Below are positions 25,298 to 33,232 of a stretch of DNA of 33,232 nucleotides, one piece after another; within the stretch, counting starts at the first letter, position 1, and each line of letters opens with the position of its first letter. Under the pieces are notes generated by a model. It worked only from the letters and a program-made list of their open reading frames with translations, did not search any database and had not been told where the DNA came from. Position numbers and translations under genes: made by a program. The stretch is taken from NCBI GenBank assembly GCA_900489925.1, contig UEHQ01000047.1, positions 1 to 33,232 on the forward strand, given 5' to 3'. The DNA is from Hyphomicrobiales bacterium (GTDB taxonomy: Bacteria > Pseudomonadota > Alphaproteobacteria > Rhizobiales > Rhizobiaceae).

Positions 25298-26392
25298 TTA
25301 GTCATCACCGCTGAGAAAGTGCCCGAAGGCAGCAAGCGGTCGTATTCCATCGCAGACGATTTTGGCAATGGCAAGCATCGGAACCGCAAGCATGGCGCCA
25401 GGCGCGCCCCACATCCAAAACCAGAAGATCAGCGCAATTATCACCAGCACGGGATTGAGGGTGAAACGCCGGGCGAGAAGGACCGGGGTAATGATCTCTC
25501 CTTCCGCGACATGAATTGCAAAATAAAGCGCGGCCGGCAGGAGCGCCATCGATAGTGTGTCGATGACCAGTAAACCGGCCAGCAGAAGAATGCCGACACC
25601 CAGAAGAGGTCCCATAATCGGAACGAAATTGAGCAGGAACGCTCCCACACCCCATAGAACAGGATCACCTAGCCCGGTCAGCCACATGGCGAGACCTGTC
25701 GCCAGGCCGACAGCGGCATTCATGAGGGTGACCGTGACCAGATAGGCGGAGATGTTTTTCTCTACGTCCTGGGACAACTCGACAATCTGGCGCTTTTCCT
25801 TGAAATTGGGCAGTATTTCGACCATTCGCCGTAGAAATGTGCTCCCGGAAACGAGCAGGAAGAACAGTATGATGATCGTCTCGAAGAAGCTTGCAGCAAA
25901 GTGAGTTGTGCCCGCAAAAAGCGTCGCGGCGATCGTTGAACTGGGACCCGCGTTCGATCCCGATCCTTGCTGCATGAGGTCGTCAATCTTATGCAGAAAC
26001 GTTTGCAAGGCTCCGACGGGTTCGTTTAGGAACTTAAGTCGTTCCTGCAACCTGGGAATGCCTTCGGGTAGTTTTGCAGCCCACTCCGTTGCAGGGCCGG
26101 AGATCGCAGCGCCGATACCGACAATGGCGCCGACGACAAAGAGAATGAGGATAAATGCGGAGAGGCTCCGCGGAATATGGAGTTTCTCCTGCAATCGCAT
26201 GGCCGGCTGGAACAGAAGCTTCAATACAAGTGCCAAAACGATCGGCAAAACAATCTCGGCCGCCACATAGGCAATGCACAAGATGGCAATTCCCACCAAT
26301 GTGGCAAGCAGCACGACAACAGGGTCGGAGGGAAGATCGAGCGATCTGACCCGCGTCTCCGCGACAACAAGTTCGGTCTCTTCATCATTCAT
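25298..26392 (-). CDS. AI-2E/PerM family transporter-like protein
   Basis: A 364-aa integral membrane protein of the AI-2E transporter (UPF0118, YhhT/PerM) family. About seven to eight hydrophobic segments are visible: two near the N-terminus (VVVLLATLVGIAILCIAYVA), the long extra-membrane stretch around residues 115-160, then a C-terminal cluster including FLLNFVPIMGPLLGVGIL, which holds the family's P-x-x-G-P motif. Family members export small molecules or ions (Na/H antiport has been shown for some). It is convergent with the DUF1003 gene. No substrate can be assigned. Confidence 0.9.
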   Translation of the reverse strand: MNDEETELVVAETRVRSLDLPSDPVVVLLATLVGIAILCIAYVAAEIVLPIVLALVLKLLFQPAMRLQEKLHIPRSLSAFILILFVVGAIVGIGAAISGPATEWAAKLPEGIPRLQERLKFLNEPVGALQTFLHKIDDLMQQGSGSNAGPSSTIAATLFAGTTHFAASFFETIIILFFLLVSGSTFLRRMVEILPNFKEKRQIVELSQDVEKNISAYLVTVTLMNAAVGLATGLAMWLTGLGDPVLWGVGAFLLNFVPIMGPLLGVGILLLAGLLVIDTLSMALLPAALYFAIHVAEGEIITPVLLARRFTLNPVLVIIALIFWFWMWGAPGAMLAVPMLAIAKIVCDGIRPLAAFGHFLSGDD

Positions 26393-26906
26393 GGTGCTTA
26401 TCCTTTGGCGGAACCGAGCTCAAAGCAATCTAAACCAAAGGCGACGAAGCCCACTCCTGCGGGCTCCAACCTTTGGCGGCTGCAAGGTGTTTCGAGCTCC
26501 GGCTTTCTCCCCGGCGCTCGCCGGGAGCCGAGCGTGTGGCCCAACTGTTTTCGCGGCGCTATCACATGTCGGTGGCAGTATCCTCCGCGATCGAGAGGAG
26601 GATCGATCTCCATGCTATAACAACAAATCGGGTTAACTGTTCCGGCCTCGCCCGATCAGGCTCAAATGAAACGGATCGAAACGTCGGAACCTGCTCTCTT
26701 GGCGTTGTGGCCCGCTCTTTGGCCGGTTACACGCGACCACGAGCAAATGGCCACGACTTCCAGCTCGAACCTATTCTGGACTTAGGGTCTGCGCACGGTG
26801 CGGCAAGCCGAAAACGCAGCGGGTCAAGGGCACGCCTTGCGATGGAGCAAGGCTGGCTCACAGACAGCCCGTAGCGGAAAATGCTGGCCCGTGACACCGT
26901 GCGGGC
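26393..26906. other. Gene-poor stretch upstream of the AI-2E family gene
   Basis: About 510 bp. The 266-codon minus-strand frame at 26727-27527 has poor codon choice and no motif, and is antisense to two better small ORFs. A compact inverted repeat CCCGGCG-CT-CGCCGGG lies near 26507-26522, and GGAAC-N16-TGTT on the minus strand around 26620-26645 is only a loose match to a general-stress promoter. Confidence 0.4.
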
Positions 26907-27086
26907 ATGTCCGAAGAAGAATTCGGTCAGCGGTTTACAGAGCGTGTTCGCCTTCGCTGGCGCGCACGACAGCGACCTTTTGGACATGAGCCTGAATTTG
27001 CTGCAGTTGCGCCTATTTGGTGGCGCGAGCTGAGGGAACAGTGGCCGCCCGAGAAATGTGCTGATGCGGACTCTTACTTCTGGTGA
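26907..27086 (+). CDS. 59-aa Trp/Arg-rich unknown protein
   Basis: A short frame starting MSEEEFGQRFTERVRLRWRA and ending ADSYFW. It is rich in Trp, Arg and Glu, with an IWWRELREQWPP block that has the look of a conserved peptide, and no signal or membrane helix. No clear Shine-Dalgarno is seen. Not recognised. It is read opposite to a longer but unconvincing frame. Confidence 0.45.
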   Translation: MSEEEFGQRFTERVRLRWRARQRPFGHEPEFAAVAPIWWRELREQWPPEKCADADSYFW

Positions 27087-27374
27087 ACTTGCCGTCGCCA
27101 TCTGAGCTGGCGGAACAAACTGGTCACCAGACTGTTGAATAGTGGGCCTGTAGTTCCTGTACTGGCCTAGAGGTCCATCGCCAACCCCGCGATGGGCCTT
27201 TGATGCATCAGCCCGCGCCATACTCTGAACGTGCGATGGGGAGCCCTTGGCGATATAAATTCGTTTGACTTGCTCCAGTGGTAAGCGCCTCTTGTATGGG
27301 AGATTGAACGACGAGCGACTAGGGCAACCGCTTGATCGCCGGTTTGATCTCGACGCAAGAAAGCGAGGCGCTCC

Positions 27375-27530
27375 ATGGAATATTGGATCGCAGCACAGAA
27401 CATCAGGCGCTTCCGAAAAAGATTGTTCACCGAAACCGATCCCGAAAAGAGGAGACTTCTTCGGGAACTGATTGAAAGCGAGATGGACAAACTTCAGACG
27501 GACTTCCCTCAAATGCCGACCAAACACTAG
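27375..27530 (+). CDS. 51-aa helical unknown protein
   Basis: A short gene with GAGG 6 nt before its ATG. The product, MEYWIAAQNIRRFRKRLFTE followed by DPEKRRLLRELIESEMDKL, is a highly charged helical peptide of a kind common in rhizobia (similar very short hypothetical proteins begin with a W-IA-x-NI-x-RF pattern). Probably cytoplasmic; function unknown. Confidence 0.6.
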   Translation: MEYWIAAQNIRRFRKRLFTETDPEKRRLLRELIESEMDKLQTDFPQMPTKH

Positions 27531-27560
27531 TTTTCCATCTGATCGTCGGAGACTGAGGGC

Positions 27561-27735
27561 ATGCGGACAAGTATCTTTGTTATCGCGACCATGGCCTTCG
27601 TCGTCTGTGTGAGCACCGGCAGCAGTGTGGGAGTTTTATCGATTCGTGGAGATTTACCTTTGGTAATGGCCAGCCCGCGGGATTGCGAGTTCGGACTTCC
27701 AAGTCGTTTGTTGATGTGGACTCATCCCAATACCT
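27561..27735 (+). pseudogene. 5' fragment of a secreted-protein gene cut by the IS66 remnant
   Basis: GAGGG precedes an ATG starting MRTSIFVIATMAFVVCVSTG, a good signal peptide. About 55 codons later the frame runs into DNA that on the opposite strand is IS66 tnpB/tnpA, so the remainder of the open frame (to 27866) is antisense transposase and not native. The original protein cannot be identified from this stub. Confidence 0.5.
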
Positions 27736-27736
27736 C

Positions 27737-28066
27737 CGATGGAGATAGACCTTCAGATCCATTGGGCAAGAGTGCACTCACCTTCGACGTAAGACACGAC
27801 CTGCTCAATGGCACACTCTTCCTCGGTAAACCGCCGCCATCTGAGTTCAATTCCGGTGCAATCTGAACTGGAACAAACGCGGGAGCCAAGGGCAACGGGC
27901 GCTCCTCTTTGGCCTTCTTTATCCACTTGTGAACAAGATTGGCATTCACGTCGTGTTCCCGCGCCAGTCGAGAGACCGAAACGCCAGGTTCTAAGCACGC
28001 TGCGACGAGCTGATCACGAGAAGCAGGGTCATATCGACGGCGGCCGTCGCGGCCAATAAGCCGCAT
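27737..28066 (-). mobile_element. IS66-family remnant (tnpA plus first codons of tnpB)
   Basis: The minus strand carries an IS66 TnpA-like protein: MRLIGRDGRRRYDPASRDQL, HTH region ACLEPGVSVSRLAREHDVNA, NLVHKWIKK and near the end CLTSKVSALLPNG. The last codons of that match coincide with ATG 27763, which begins MDLKVYLHR, the start of the IS66 TnpB accessory protein, after which TnpB similarity stops. The tail of tnpA and nearly all of tnpB, the whole tnpC transposase and both ends are missing, so it cannot move by itself. Confidence 0.75.
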
Positions 28067-28179
28067 CTGCAGTTTAGCCGTTCGGAGGATAAGTCCTGAC
28101 CGGTGACGTGCGCTAGCGGTCGCGAGGGGAACGCGCCAGCAAATCACTATCGGGCCGTGCGTCGCCTCGCCCCTCCTCC

Positions 28180-28595
28180 GACATCGTGTCGACACGCTCC
28201 AGGCATGGACGTCTGTAGTTTGTGCCGGTGGCGTTCTCGACGACCTGCCACCAAACACTGCAAATAACCATCGCCGCAATATGGGCATTGAAGGTCAGCA
28301 AAGCCCAAAGGTCATATCACTATAACACTAGTTCCGGTAGGCGCTCGACCGTAGAGGTGACCGATGTCTTCGTTGGTCATGTGGATACACTCGAAACCGC
28401 CTGCCCAGTCAGCCACAGCCACGCAGGTCAAGATAAGGCCACGGCGCGCAATATGATGACGGTCCTCTTACCTGCTGGTTGTAATGAGCCCTGTCACTTT
28501 CTTTAGCACTCCATTTTTTCAAGCAAAGTCATCGCGCGCCAATTCCTCAGCGCCCTCCCTGGCCGGGTATCCCTCCACCGAGCGCCGTCTGTCCT
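28180..28595. repeat. Copy 2 of the direct repeat, with the L,D-transpeptidase gene deleted inside
   Basis: This segment matches 6950-7771 in the same orientation, including the sequences flanking the gene on both sides, but lacks about 415 bp from the middle of the gene. The junction AGTCAGCCACAGCCACGCAG joins two places that in copy 1 both carry a GCCAC pentamer, suggesting deletion between short direct repeats. Confidence 0.85.
28312..28467 (-). pseudogene. Decayed L,D-transpeptidase gene (internal deletion)
   Basis: The two ends of the gene at 7074-7643 are recognisable (the C-terminal codons from 28312 and the N-terminal codons up to about 28467), but the central 415 bp, holding most of the YkuD domain, are absent. 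The initiator codon is also altered: a CATT of copy 1 is shortened here, removing the ATG. No function is expected. Confidence 0.8.
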
Positions 28596-28611
28596 GATCT
28601 GCTAATTGGCA

Positions 28612-28794
28612 TTAAGTCCTGCATGGCCGCCTGGCGGCGAAGATCACAAATGTCTCCGCGTTCGAGCGCTCGAGCGCCGCCGGCCAGCCCGAAGGCAGTT
28701 TCCCGAGCACTTGCCGCGTGAGCGCCTGTGTTGGCTTCCCCCAGAGATACGCGCTCCCCAAGAAGAGAGCTTTGTGCAACTTGATGCTTCTCAT
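28612..28794 (-). CDS. Possible 60-aa ORF coupled to the ion-channel gene
   Basis: The frame MRSIKLHKALFLGSAYLWGK starts at an ATGA overlapping the stop of the ion-channel gene, a common sign of translational coupling. It is basic with no recognised motif. Only the overlap argues for it. Confidence 0.3.
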   Translation of the reverse strand: MRSIKLHKALFLGSAYLWGKPTQALTRQVLGKLPSGWPAALERSNAETFVIFAARRPCRT

Positions 28795-29102
28795 TCTGGG
28801 CTGGCGCGGTCAGCCGAGTTCAATGCCTTGACCGTGACAGCGGCAATGAGACCGGTCAGCACGATGCCTGCAAAACCAATGATCAATGCTAGAACCCGGC
28901 CGGAAAAGTGCTTGGGTGTAAAATCGCCATAGCCGATGGTAAGCCCTGTTACGAAGGTGAAGTACAGAGCTTCGCCGAAGCCCCAATCCTCGATACGCCA
29001 AAGTGCAAGCCCACAGCAAATCATTATCGTGATGATCCCGGACATGATCGGCCAGACCACACGAATCTGTTCGATGAGGGCGATAAAAAACAGTCGCCTC
29101 AT
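28791..29102 (-). CDS. Two-TM potassium-channel-like protein
   Basis: A 103-aa protein with two membrane helices (VVWPIMSGIITIMICCGLAL and RVLALIIGFAGIVLTGLIAA) around a pore loop with selectivity filter TIGYGDFTP, the Ion_trans_2 pattern. No RCK/TrkA-N domain follows, so it would be a minimal KcsA-like tetrameric channel or pore subunit. The frame is open to 29306, but the upstream part is atypical (Cys- and Arg-rich), so ATG 29102 is preferred, with AAGG about 10 nt before it. A start between the two is possible. Confidence 0.85.
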   Translation of the reverse strand: MRRLFFIALIEQIRVVWPIMSGIITIMICCGLALWRIEDWGFGEALYFTFVTGLTIGYGDFTPKHFSGRVLALIIGFAGIVLTGLIAAVTVKALNSADRASPE

Positions 29103-29327
29103 TCGCTTGGCGCCTTGACCGTTGCCTGTTTCTACTGTCACGACCTTCGACCTTTCCGTTAGTGTCACAGGAGCCGAAGCCGCAAACCGTCTATTCCATC
29201 TTCTTTCTATACAGGTCGGTTTGACCGCTCGTGGCGGTGGATTGCTGCACCAACAGCTATCGCTCACGTCCTCATATTCACCAGGCGTAGTGGATACGTT
29301 TTTCACAATGCTCTTCGCCTGGAGGCA

Positions 29328-29540
29328 CTAGCAGTTATACACTCCGGCTGCACAACGCCGGGACGAACGACGCGCCACGCCCGCCACGCTCACCGGCGTC
29401 AGGGGGCGGCCAACTCTTGCCTCCGCGGCCGAGATAAAACTATGAATACCCGGAAATGCAAGCTGATCCCCGGCATCGAGCGCGGTCAAAACCATGCCAG
29501 CAGCAAGCAAGAGAACGCGCAGTTTCCGCAATACGGTCAT
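29328..29540 (-). CDS. Small secreted protein, partner of the DUF2092 gene
   Basis: A 70-aa protein with an N-terminal signal peptide (RKLRVLLLAAGMVLTALDAG) and a basic C-terminal part (VAGVARRSSRRCAAGVYNC). Its ATG overlaps the stop of the DUF2092 gene by four bases. I recall similar VAGVARRTTRR-containing short secreted proteins encoded next to DUF2092 proteins, but their function is unknown. Confidence 0.7.
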   Translation of the reverse strand: MTVLRKLRVLLLAAGMVLTALDAGDQLAFPGIHSFISAAEARVGRPLTPVSVAGVARRSSRRCAAGVYNC

Positions 29541-30331
29541 TGTCCACCTCCTACGGCAAAATGTGCCGGTAGTTCATCGATATCCTTAAGGTCCTTGATG
29601 TCGGTCTGCTTTGCGCCGCTTGTGTTGTTGAAGACGAAATCGGTAGCGGCGACGTCGATGCCTGTTTTCCAGTCCCGGATCTGGATGCTGTATTGTGGCG
29701 CCCGGTCAACCTTTTGGGCGGTGACGATGTATCGGCAGGGATAGGGGCGTTCTCCCTGGGCGATCCATATCTGCCAATCGACATCTTTGTTGCGAAACGC
29801 AAGATGATCGCATTCTGTACCGCCGATTACACCGCTGCCGAGATCCTTGACATCGACCACATCAGCCATCAATTCATCATAGACATTGGGAAGGAGCAGA
29901 TCAGCCCCTGGCACCGGCTTGTGGAGCTTGTTCCTCAATTCATCGACCAAATGTTCGACGGTACCGGGTACCTCTATCTGAGTGTAGAGATTGAGGTTCT
30001 TGCCCAGCAGGGTCAGCGTCTTTCCATCGAAAACCATTTCCACGTCGGCGAATCCACCGGTCCGCTCCACCCGGATCTTGTCTGGTCGGCCGATTTCAAT
30101 CCTGCCGGAGCTGGCAAGCAGGAGTTTCTGATGTTGCTTGGTGACGACCTCGAGGTTGGTGTCATAGGCGAATGAAATACTCTTCTGCGCTGCCATGTAA
30201 TCTGACATCGCCTTCAGGAGTGCCTTTGCCTCAACTTCGCCAGCGCTTGCGCCGGGAGCCACAGCCAACACAAGCACCAACGCAAGAGTGGCCGCATGCG
30301 ACCACATCGCTTTCCGCGTCATTCTCCTCAT
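29537..30331 (-). CDS. DUF2092 family periplasmic protein
   Basis: A 264-aa exported protein. A Sec signal peptide (hydrophobic ALVLVLAVAPGASA) is followed by a LolA/outer-membrane-lipoprotein-sorting-like beta fold: repeated strands such as RIEIGRPDKIRVERTGGFAD, FDGKTLTLLGKNLNLY and CDHLAFRNKDVDWQIWI. DUF2092 members resemble the LolA/LppX lipid-carrier fold, so binding of a hydrophobic ligand in the periplasm is plausible but unproven. AGGAGGG precedes the ATG. It is translationally coupled to the small secreted protein gene downstream. Confidence 0.85.
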   Translation of the reverse strand: MRRMTRKAMWSHAATLALVLVLAVAPGASAGEVEAKALLKAMSDYMAAQKSISFAYDTNLEVVTKQHQKLLLASSGRIEIGRPDKIRVERTGGFADVEMVFDGKTLTLLGKNLNLYTQIEVPGTVEHLVDELRNKLHKPVPGADLLLPNVYDELMADVVDVKDLGSGVIGGTECDHLAFRNKDVDWQIWIAQGERPYPCRYIVTAQKVDRAPQYSIQIRDWKTGIDVAATDFVFNNTSGAKQTDIKDLKDIDELPAHFAVGGGQ

Positions 30332-30840
30332 GGAATAGCCCTCCTCTGGGTGCCCTGAGCGACGACGTTACGGCGCTCAACGCGGTTGCTGCAAATGGAA
30401 CGCGAGGCACATGTCCAGAAGGCAGCAGATCCTTACGAACGCGGTAGAACACCGACCGCGACTGCCCCGCTCGACGAAAGTCTACGCAACGTTGATCAAT
30501 GCTAAACGCGACCGCTCAGATCCGGTCGCTAAAAATTGGTTAGTTCGGCCAACTTTATGGGTTGGATTCCGCGACACAATTACCTCCTTCGAAAGTCATC
30601 GCATGGAAAGTAACCGCTCGCCGAAACTCTACGTTGACGTTATTTCAAAAACACTACTCTTTATATTAGAGAAATTCTATATGTTTTTGCGGGCGAGAAT
30701 TTCGTTACGCAGCGGAGCCTGCCTGCCATGAGGCGCTTACGTCAAAGGAATTCGATGGCCGCGAGGACCACGCTCGAGTTGTCATTTCAATCGCGACCCG
30801 CACGTTACTCGAATGTCTGCTGTGCAGATCCGGCGAGATG
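30332..30840. other. Gene-free stretch with an AT-rich block
   Basis: About 510 bp upstream of the DUF2092 gene and downstream of the DUF2254 gene. Around 30630-30690 the composition becomes AT-rich, with TTGACG and TTTATATT-like elements, which could include a promoter, but no gene is seen. Confidence 0.4.
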
Positions 30841-32118
30841 CTATGGCTCAGACGAACCGCCAAGACCTTGCGTATCGGCAATACGCGCAAGTGCTGCGTC
30901 TTCAGGCAACAGATAAACCTTTTCAATCATCCGATCGAGTAGATCCCGCTCCACTCGCAACGCCGGCTTCCGGGCCTCCGGCAGGACCGCGTCCAGATTA
31001 TCGATCATGGCGCGTAGCCTCCGCGCGATCTGGAGATTTTCAGTGCCATAGATTCTGATTTCCCGGCAGGTTAGTTGCACGAAATCCTCCCAATCGGGCG
31101 TCGGAAACACGACGCGGAGGCGCCCCTCGGCATCACGTATGTAGTCGTTGCCGAGTTGGCGACGGCCGACGCTGCGTAAGAGCCTGTGTAGTTGATCGAT
31201 CGCAAGCACGGCCGTGGTGGGATCGTTTATCGCCTTCGAAAGGGCTTTCGTGGCGATGTCGACGATCACCCGGAACGCGAACGTTGGGTCCTGCTCGATT
31301 GTCCGCTCACGCCCGAAAGCAACGGTCCGGCGAAGCTCGTGGTCGCTGATCGCCGCCGCACCGCCGTGGAGGCGGAACAACGGCTGGCGTTGCGACACAA
31401 AATCACCGATGCGCGCTGCCAGCTCTATGATGCCGTCCACCCGCTGCGCCTGGGCCACCAGAGACTTCACATCGACGGCAAGGATGATGGCGGAGGAAGC
31501 GGGGTGCGCGACAACGCGAGACGCCTCTTCAAGCGGATGGTGCGGAGCGTATCCTCTCTCGTCCTTCGACAGGGGCGCAGGGTAGACCAGGTTCAGCACC
31601 TCGAAGCCTTGCTCGGCAACACGATGAATGATGCTAACGGGTCGCAGCAGCCGGGCCGAGTAGTCGATGAAATAGAGAAAGGCTGCCAAGGACGCTACGC
31701 CAAGAATGCCTGAAAACCACACGATGAATGACGGAGCGGAGGTGTTGACGCGACTGATCACACCGATCGCAAATAGGAGCGTGAAGATGAACAAGCCCAC
31801 GGTGAATCGGATGACATTGTCGCGCAGAAGCGTCGTCGCGATGATCCGAGGAGTAAGCTGCCCGCTGGCGATTTGTATCGCGACAAGGAGCGAGCCGAAA
31901 GTGAAGACAATGAAGGATAACGCAAGGCTGATAATGGCTTGCATCGCAGCGACGGTGCCTTCGACGCCGAGGGGCCAACGTGGGACCCACGTCGTCCACT
32001 CCTCAAGCACGAGCGCGGTTCGAAAGAGTATCTGCTGAAGAACAAGCGCGAAGAATGGCACGATCCACAATGATGATCGCAGATAGCTCCTGAGCGCATA
32101 AAGCTTGTTCCAGCTCAT
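30841..32118 (-). CDS. DUF2254 family membrane protein
   Basis: A 425-aa protein of the DUF2254 family. Several N-terminal membrane helices are visible (SSLWIVPFFALVLQQILF, AIISLALSFIVFTFGSLLVA, FTVGLFIFTLLFAIGVI, FSGILGVASLAAFLYFI), followed by a long soluble C-terminal region with TKALSKAINDPTTAVLAIDQ, a conserved family stretch. The function is unknown. The frame is open to 32475, but ATG 32118 gives the usual length and starts SWNKLYALRSYLRSS, typical of the family. Confidence 0.88.
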   Translation of the reverse strand: MSWNKLYALRSYLRSSLWIVPFFALVLQQILFRTALVLEEWTTWVPRWPLGVEGTVAAMQAIISLALSFIVFTFGSLLVAIQIASGQLTPRIIATTLLRDNVIRFTVGLFIFTLLFAIGVISRVNTSAPSFIVWFSGILGVASLAAFLYFIDYSARLLRPVSIIHRVAEQGFEVLNLVYPAPLSKDERGYAPHHPLEEASRVVAHPASSAIILAVDVKSLVAQAQRVDGIIELAARIGDFVSQRQPLFRLHGGAAAISDHELRRTVAFGRERTIEQDPTFAFRVIVDIATKALSKAINDPTTAVLAIDQLHRLLRSVGRRQLGNDYIRDAEGRLRVVFPTPDWEDFVQLTCREIRIYGTENLQIARRLRAMIDNLDAVLPEARKPALRVERDLLDRMIEKVYLLPEDAALARIADTQGLGGSSEP

Positions 32119-32438
32119 TTGATCCCGCTCCCTCTCGGATCTTACCCTGCGTTCCAATATCGGGCGATGCTTTGTTCTGCACGCCGAAGGCCCCTTACGG
32201 CTGGCCGGATATGCGGCCAAGAACCCGACCTGAATGCATTGACATAAGGCCACGTTCCTCCTCTTCCGCCTTATGAACAATATAGTCCTTTGGTGAACCA
32301 CCAGACTTAGATCAACGTGTCGGACGGACGGCGCAGGAAATTCAGGACAAGCTTCTGTCATTCGGTGAGTTGGCAAGCATCTTCTTGCGCAGCCGCTACA
32401 CCCGACGGCCGCAGCGCGTGTTCGAATGGCAAGTGCGC
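32119..32438. other. Intergenic region between the carbonic anhydrase and DUF2254 genes
   Basis: About 320 bp with no supported gene. It probably carries the DUF2254 promoter. No terminator hairpin was noticed. Confidence 0.4.
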
Positions 32439-33232
32439 TCAGGGCCCATCGAGCAAGGTTTGAACTCGCTCGCACGTCGCGAGAAGGTCACACAGTGCGA
32501 CAAACTCATTTGGGTCATGCGGCGCAGACGCCAGACCAAACCAGTCAGACGCCTCAGGTCTTGGCGCCCACACCAGCCGCTCTTCCAGAAGATAGATGCC
32601 GTAGACGACATCAATATCCCCGCGAGCCCCCAAGTTCAGGCCCGGACGCATGCCGTAGGCGGTCAACGCCGCATTCAGCACGATCGCCACCTCGATCAGC
32701 GTGGCACGATAACCCGGCCGGCGTATAACGTCCGCCCCATGCACGCGCTCTAACCAGGTTGCGCCTAGCTGGACCACGACGAGCGTGCGATCCACGATCT
32801 GACGCAAGTCCTTCTGCGTCATGATTTTCATGTATTTCGCGGGTTCCAGATGGATGTCGACGGCTGCTGACACCGCACCGCACCGACTGTGGCCGAGAAC
32901 GACGATGGTGCGCAGGCTGTCCTTCAAATGGTCGACCGCGTAGCTGAGACTGCCCACAACATCGTCACCCAAACCATTGCCGGCAGCCCTGACAACAAAG
33001 AGGTCATTTGGCCCTTCGGAAAAGATGAGTTCCACCGGAACACGTGCGTCAGCGCAGCCGACGACCGCAGCAAATGGTTGCTGCCTGGGCGCCTGGCTAT
33101 GTCCGTGAAGAAGGCCGACATCATGCGGGGCGACGTCAATTAACAACTTTACTGGCTTGGAAAGGGCCGCCCTGTCGAGAAGTTTGGCGAAGGCCCGGTT
33201 TCCGCTCTCGAGCCTTAGCAGGCCGCGGAAAT
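32439..33232 (-). CDS. Beta-class carbonic anhydrase (5' end beyond window)
   Basis: Interconverts CO2 and bicarbonate at a zinc site. The ligands are present: Cys and Asp in VVGCADARVPVE, and His and Cys in VLGHSRCGAVSA, with the Asp-Arg dyad intact. The frame continues without a stop to the right edge (GLLRLESGNRAFAKLLDRAA before the part starting at 33146), so the true start is outside and 263 codons are seen. The C-terminal half is unusual: longer than in typical enzymes, with WLERVHGADVIRRPGYRATL and a tail after DVVYGIYLLEE that I do not recognise. It may have an altered oligomer or a related non-classical role. Confidence 0.88.
   Translation of the reverse strand, partial: FRGLLRLESGNRAFAKLLDRAALSKPVKLLIDVAPHDVGLLHGHSQAPRQQPFAAVVGCADARVPVELIFSEGPNDLFVVRAAGNGLGDDVVGSLSYAVDHLKDSLRTIVVLGHSRCGAVSAAVDIHLEPAKYMKIMTQKDLRQIVDRTLVVVQLGATWLERVHGADVIRRPGYRATLIEVAIVLNAALTAYGMRPGLNLGARGDIDVVYGIYLLEERLVWAPRPEASDWFGLASAPHDPNEFVALCDLLATCERVQTLLDGP

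Noticed and set aside
26620..26645. GGAAC-N16-TGTT general-stress (EcfG-type) promoter
   Set aside because: The -10 differs from CGTT and it lies over 200 bp from the AI-2E family gene.
26727..27527. 266-codon minus-strand frame
   Set aside because: No motif, many Arg/Ser/Pro/Cys residues, and antisense to two better small ORFs.

Overview
The window looks like accessory DNA, possibly plasmid or island DNA, from an alphaproteobacterium of the Rhizobiales, most likely Rhizobiaceae. I base this on high GC, rhizobial protein families (DUF6894, DUF2092, DUF2254, many tiny conserved-looking ORFs), IS5/IS66/IS110-type elements or remnants, and LexA boxes of the alphaproteobacterial GTTC-N7-GTTC type. 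The taxon is inferred from family resemblance only.

Layout. (1) 1-4333: hexuronate-type catabolism. An ABC ATPase (cut by the left edge) and a Tat-exported solute-binding protein face away from a GntR/FCD regulator and mannonate dehydratase (uxuA). (2) 4567-6515: a three-gene minus-strand operon coding for a cytochrome b561-type membrane protein, a Tat-exported molybdopterin oxidoreductase (YedY/MsrP superfamily) and a tiny secreted protein with 18 Met in 68 mature residues. It resembles the hypochlorite-scavenging MrpX/YedY1/YedZ1 system and is the most interesting metabolic locus here. (3) 6950-10670: an L,D-transpeptidase, an IS5-family element with a -1 frameshift transposase, a DUF6894 protein, a LysR regulator and a small XRE-type regulator. 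(4) 10760-20607: a DNA damage tolerance island. imuA-imuB-dnaE2 is read leftwards from a LexA box. A LigD-type ATP-dependent ligase, an SRAP abasic-site protein and an unknown gene plus dinB, with a second LexA box, are read rightwards. The SRAP gene appears to have ATC where its ATG start should be.

(5) 20600-25146: a string of small genes: a 73-aa unknown, acylphosphatase, a decayed cold-shock gene, a 48-aa membrane peptide, several small unknown proteins partly joined by ATGA overlaps, a pyridoxamine-phosphate-oxidase-like flavoprotein and a DUF1003 membrane protein. (6) 25298-28800: an AI-2E/PerM-family transporter, two tiny ORFs, a truncated secreted-protein gene, an IS66 remnant and a decayed second copy of the L,D-transpeptidase locus lying in direct orientation about 21 kb from the first. 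(7) 28791-33232: a two-TM potassium-channel-like protein, a DUF2092 protein with a small secreted partner, a DUF2254 membrane protein, and a beta-carbonic anhydrase cut by the right edge.

Common themes are damage tolerance (translesion synthesis, end joining, abasic-site protection), envelope and oxidative-stress protection, and several rounds of IS-driven rearrangement. No tRNA, rRNA or CRISPR array was seen.
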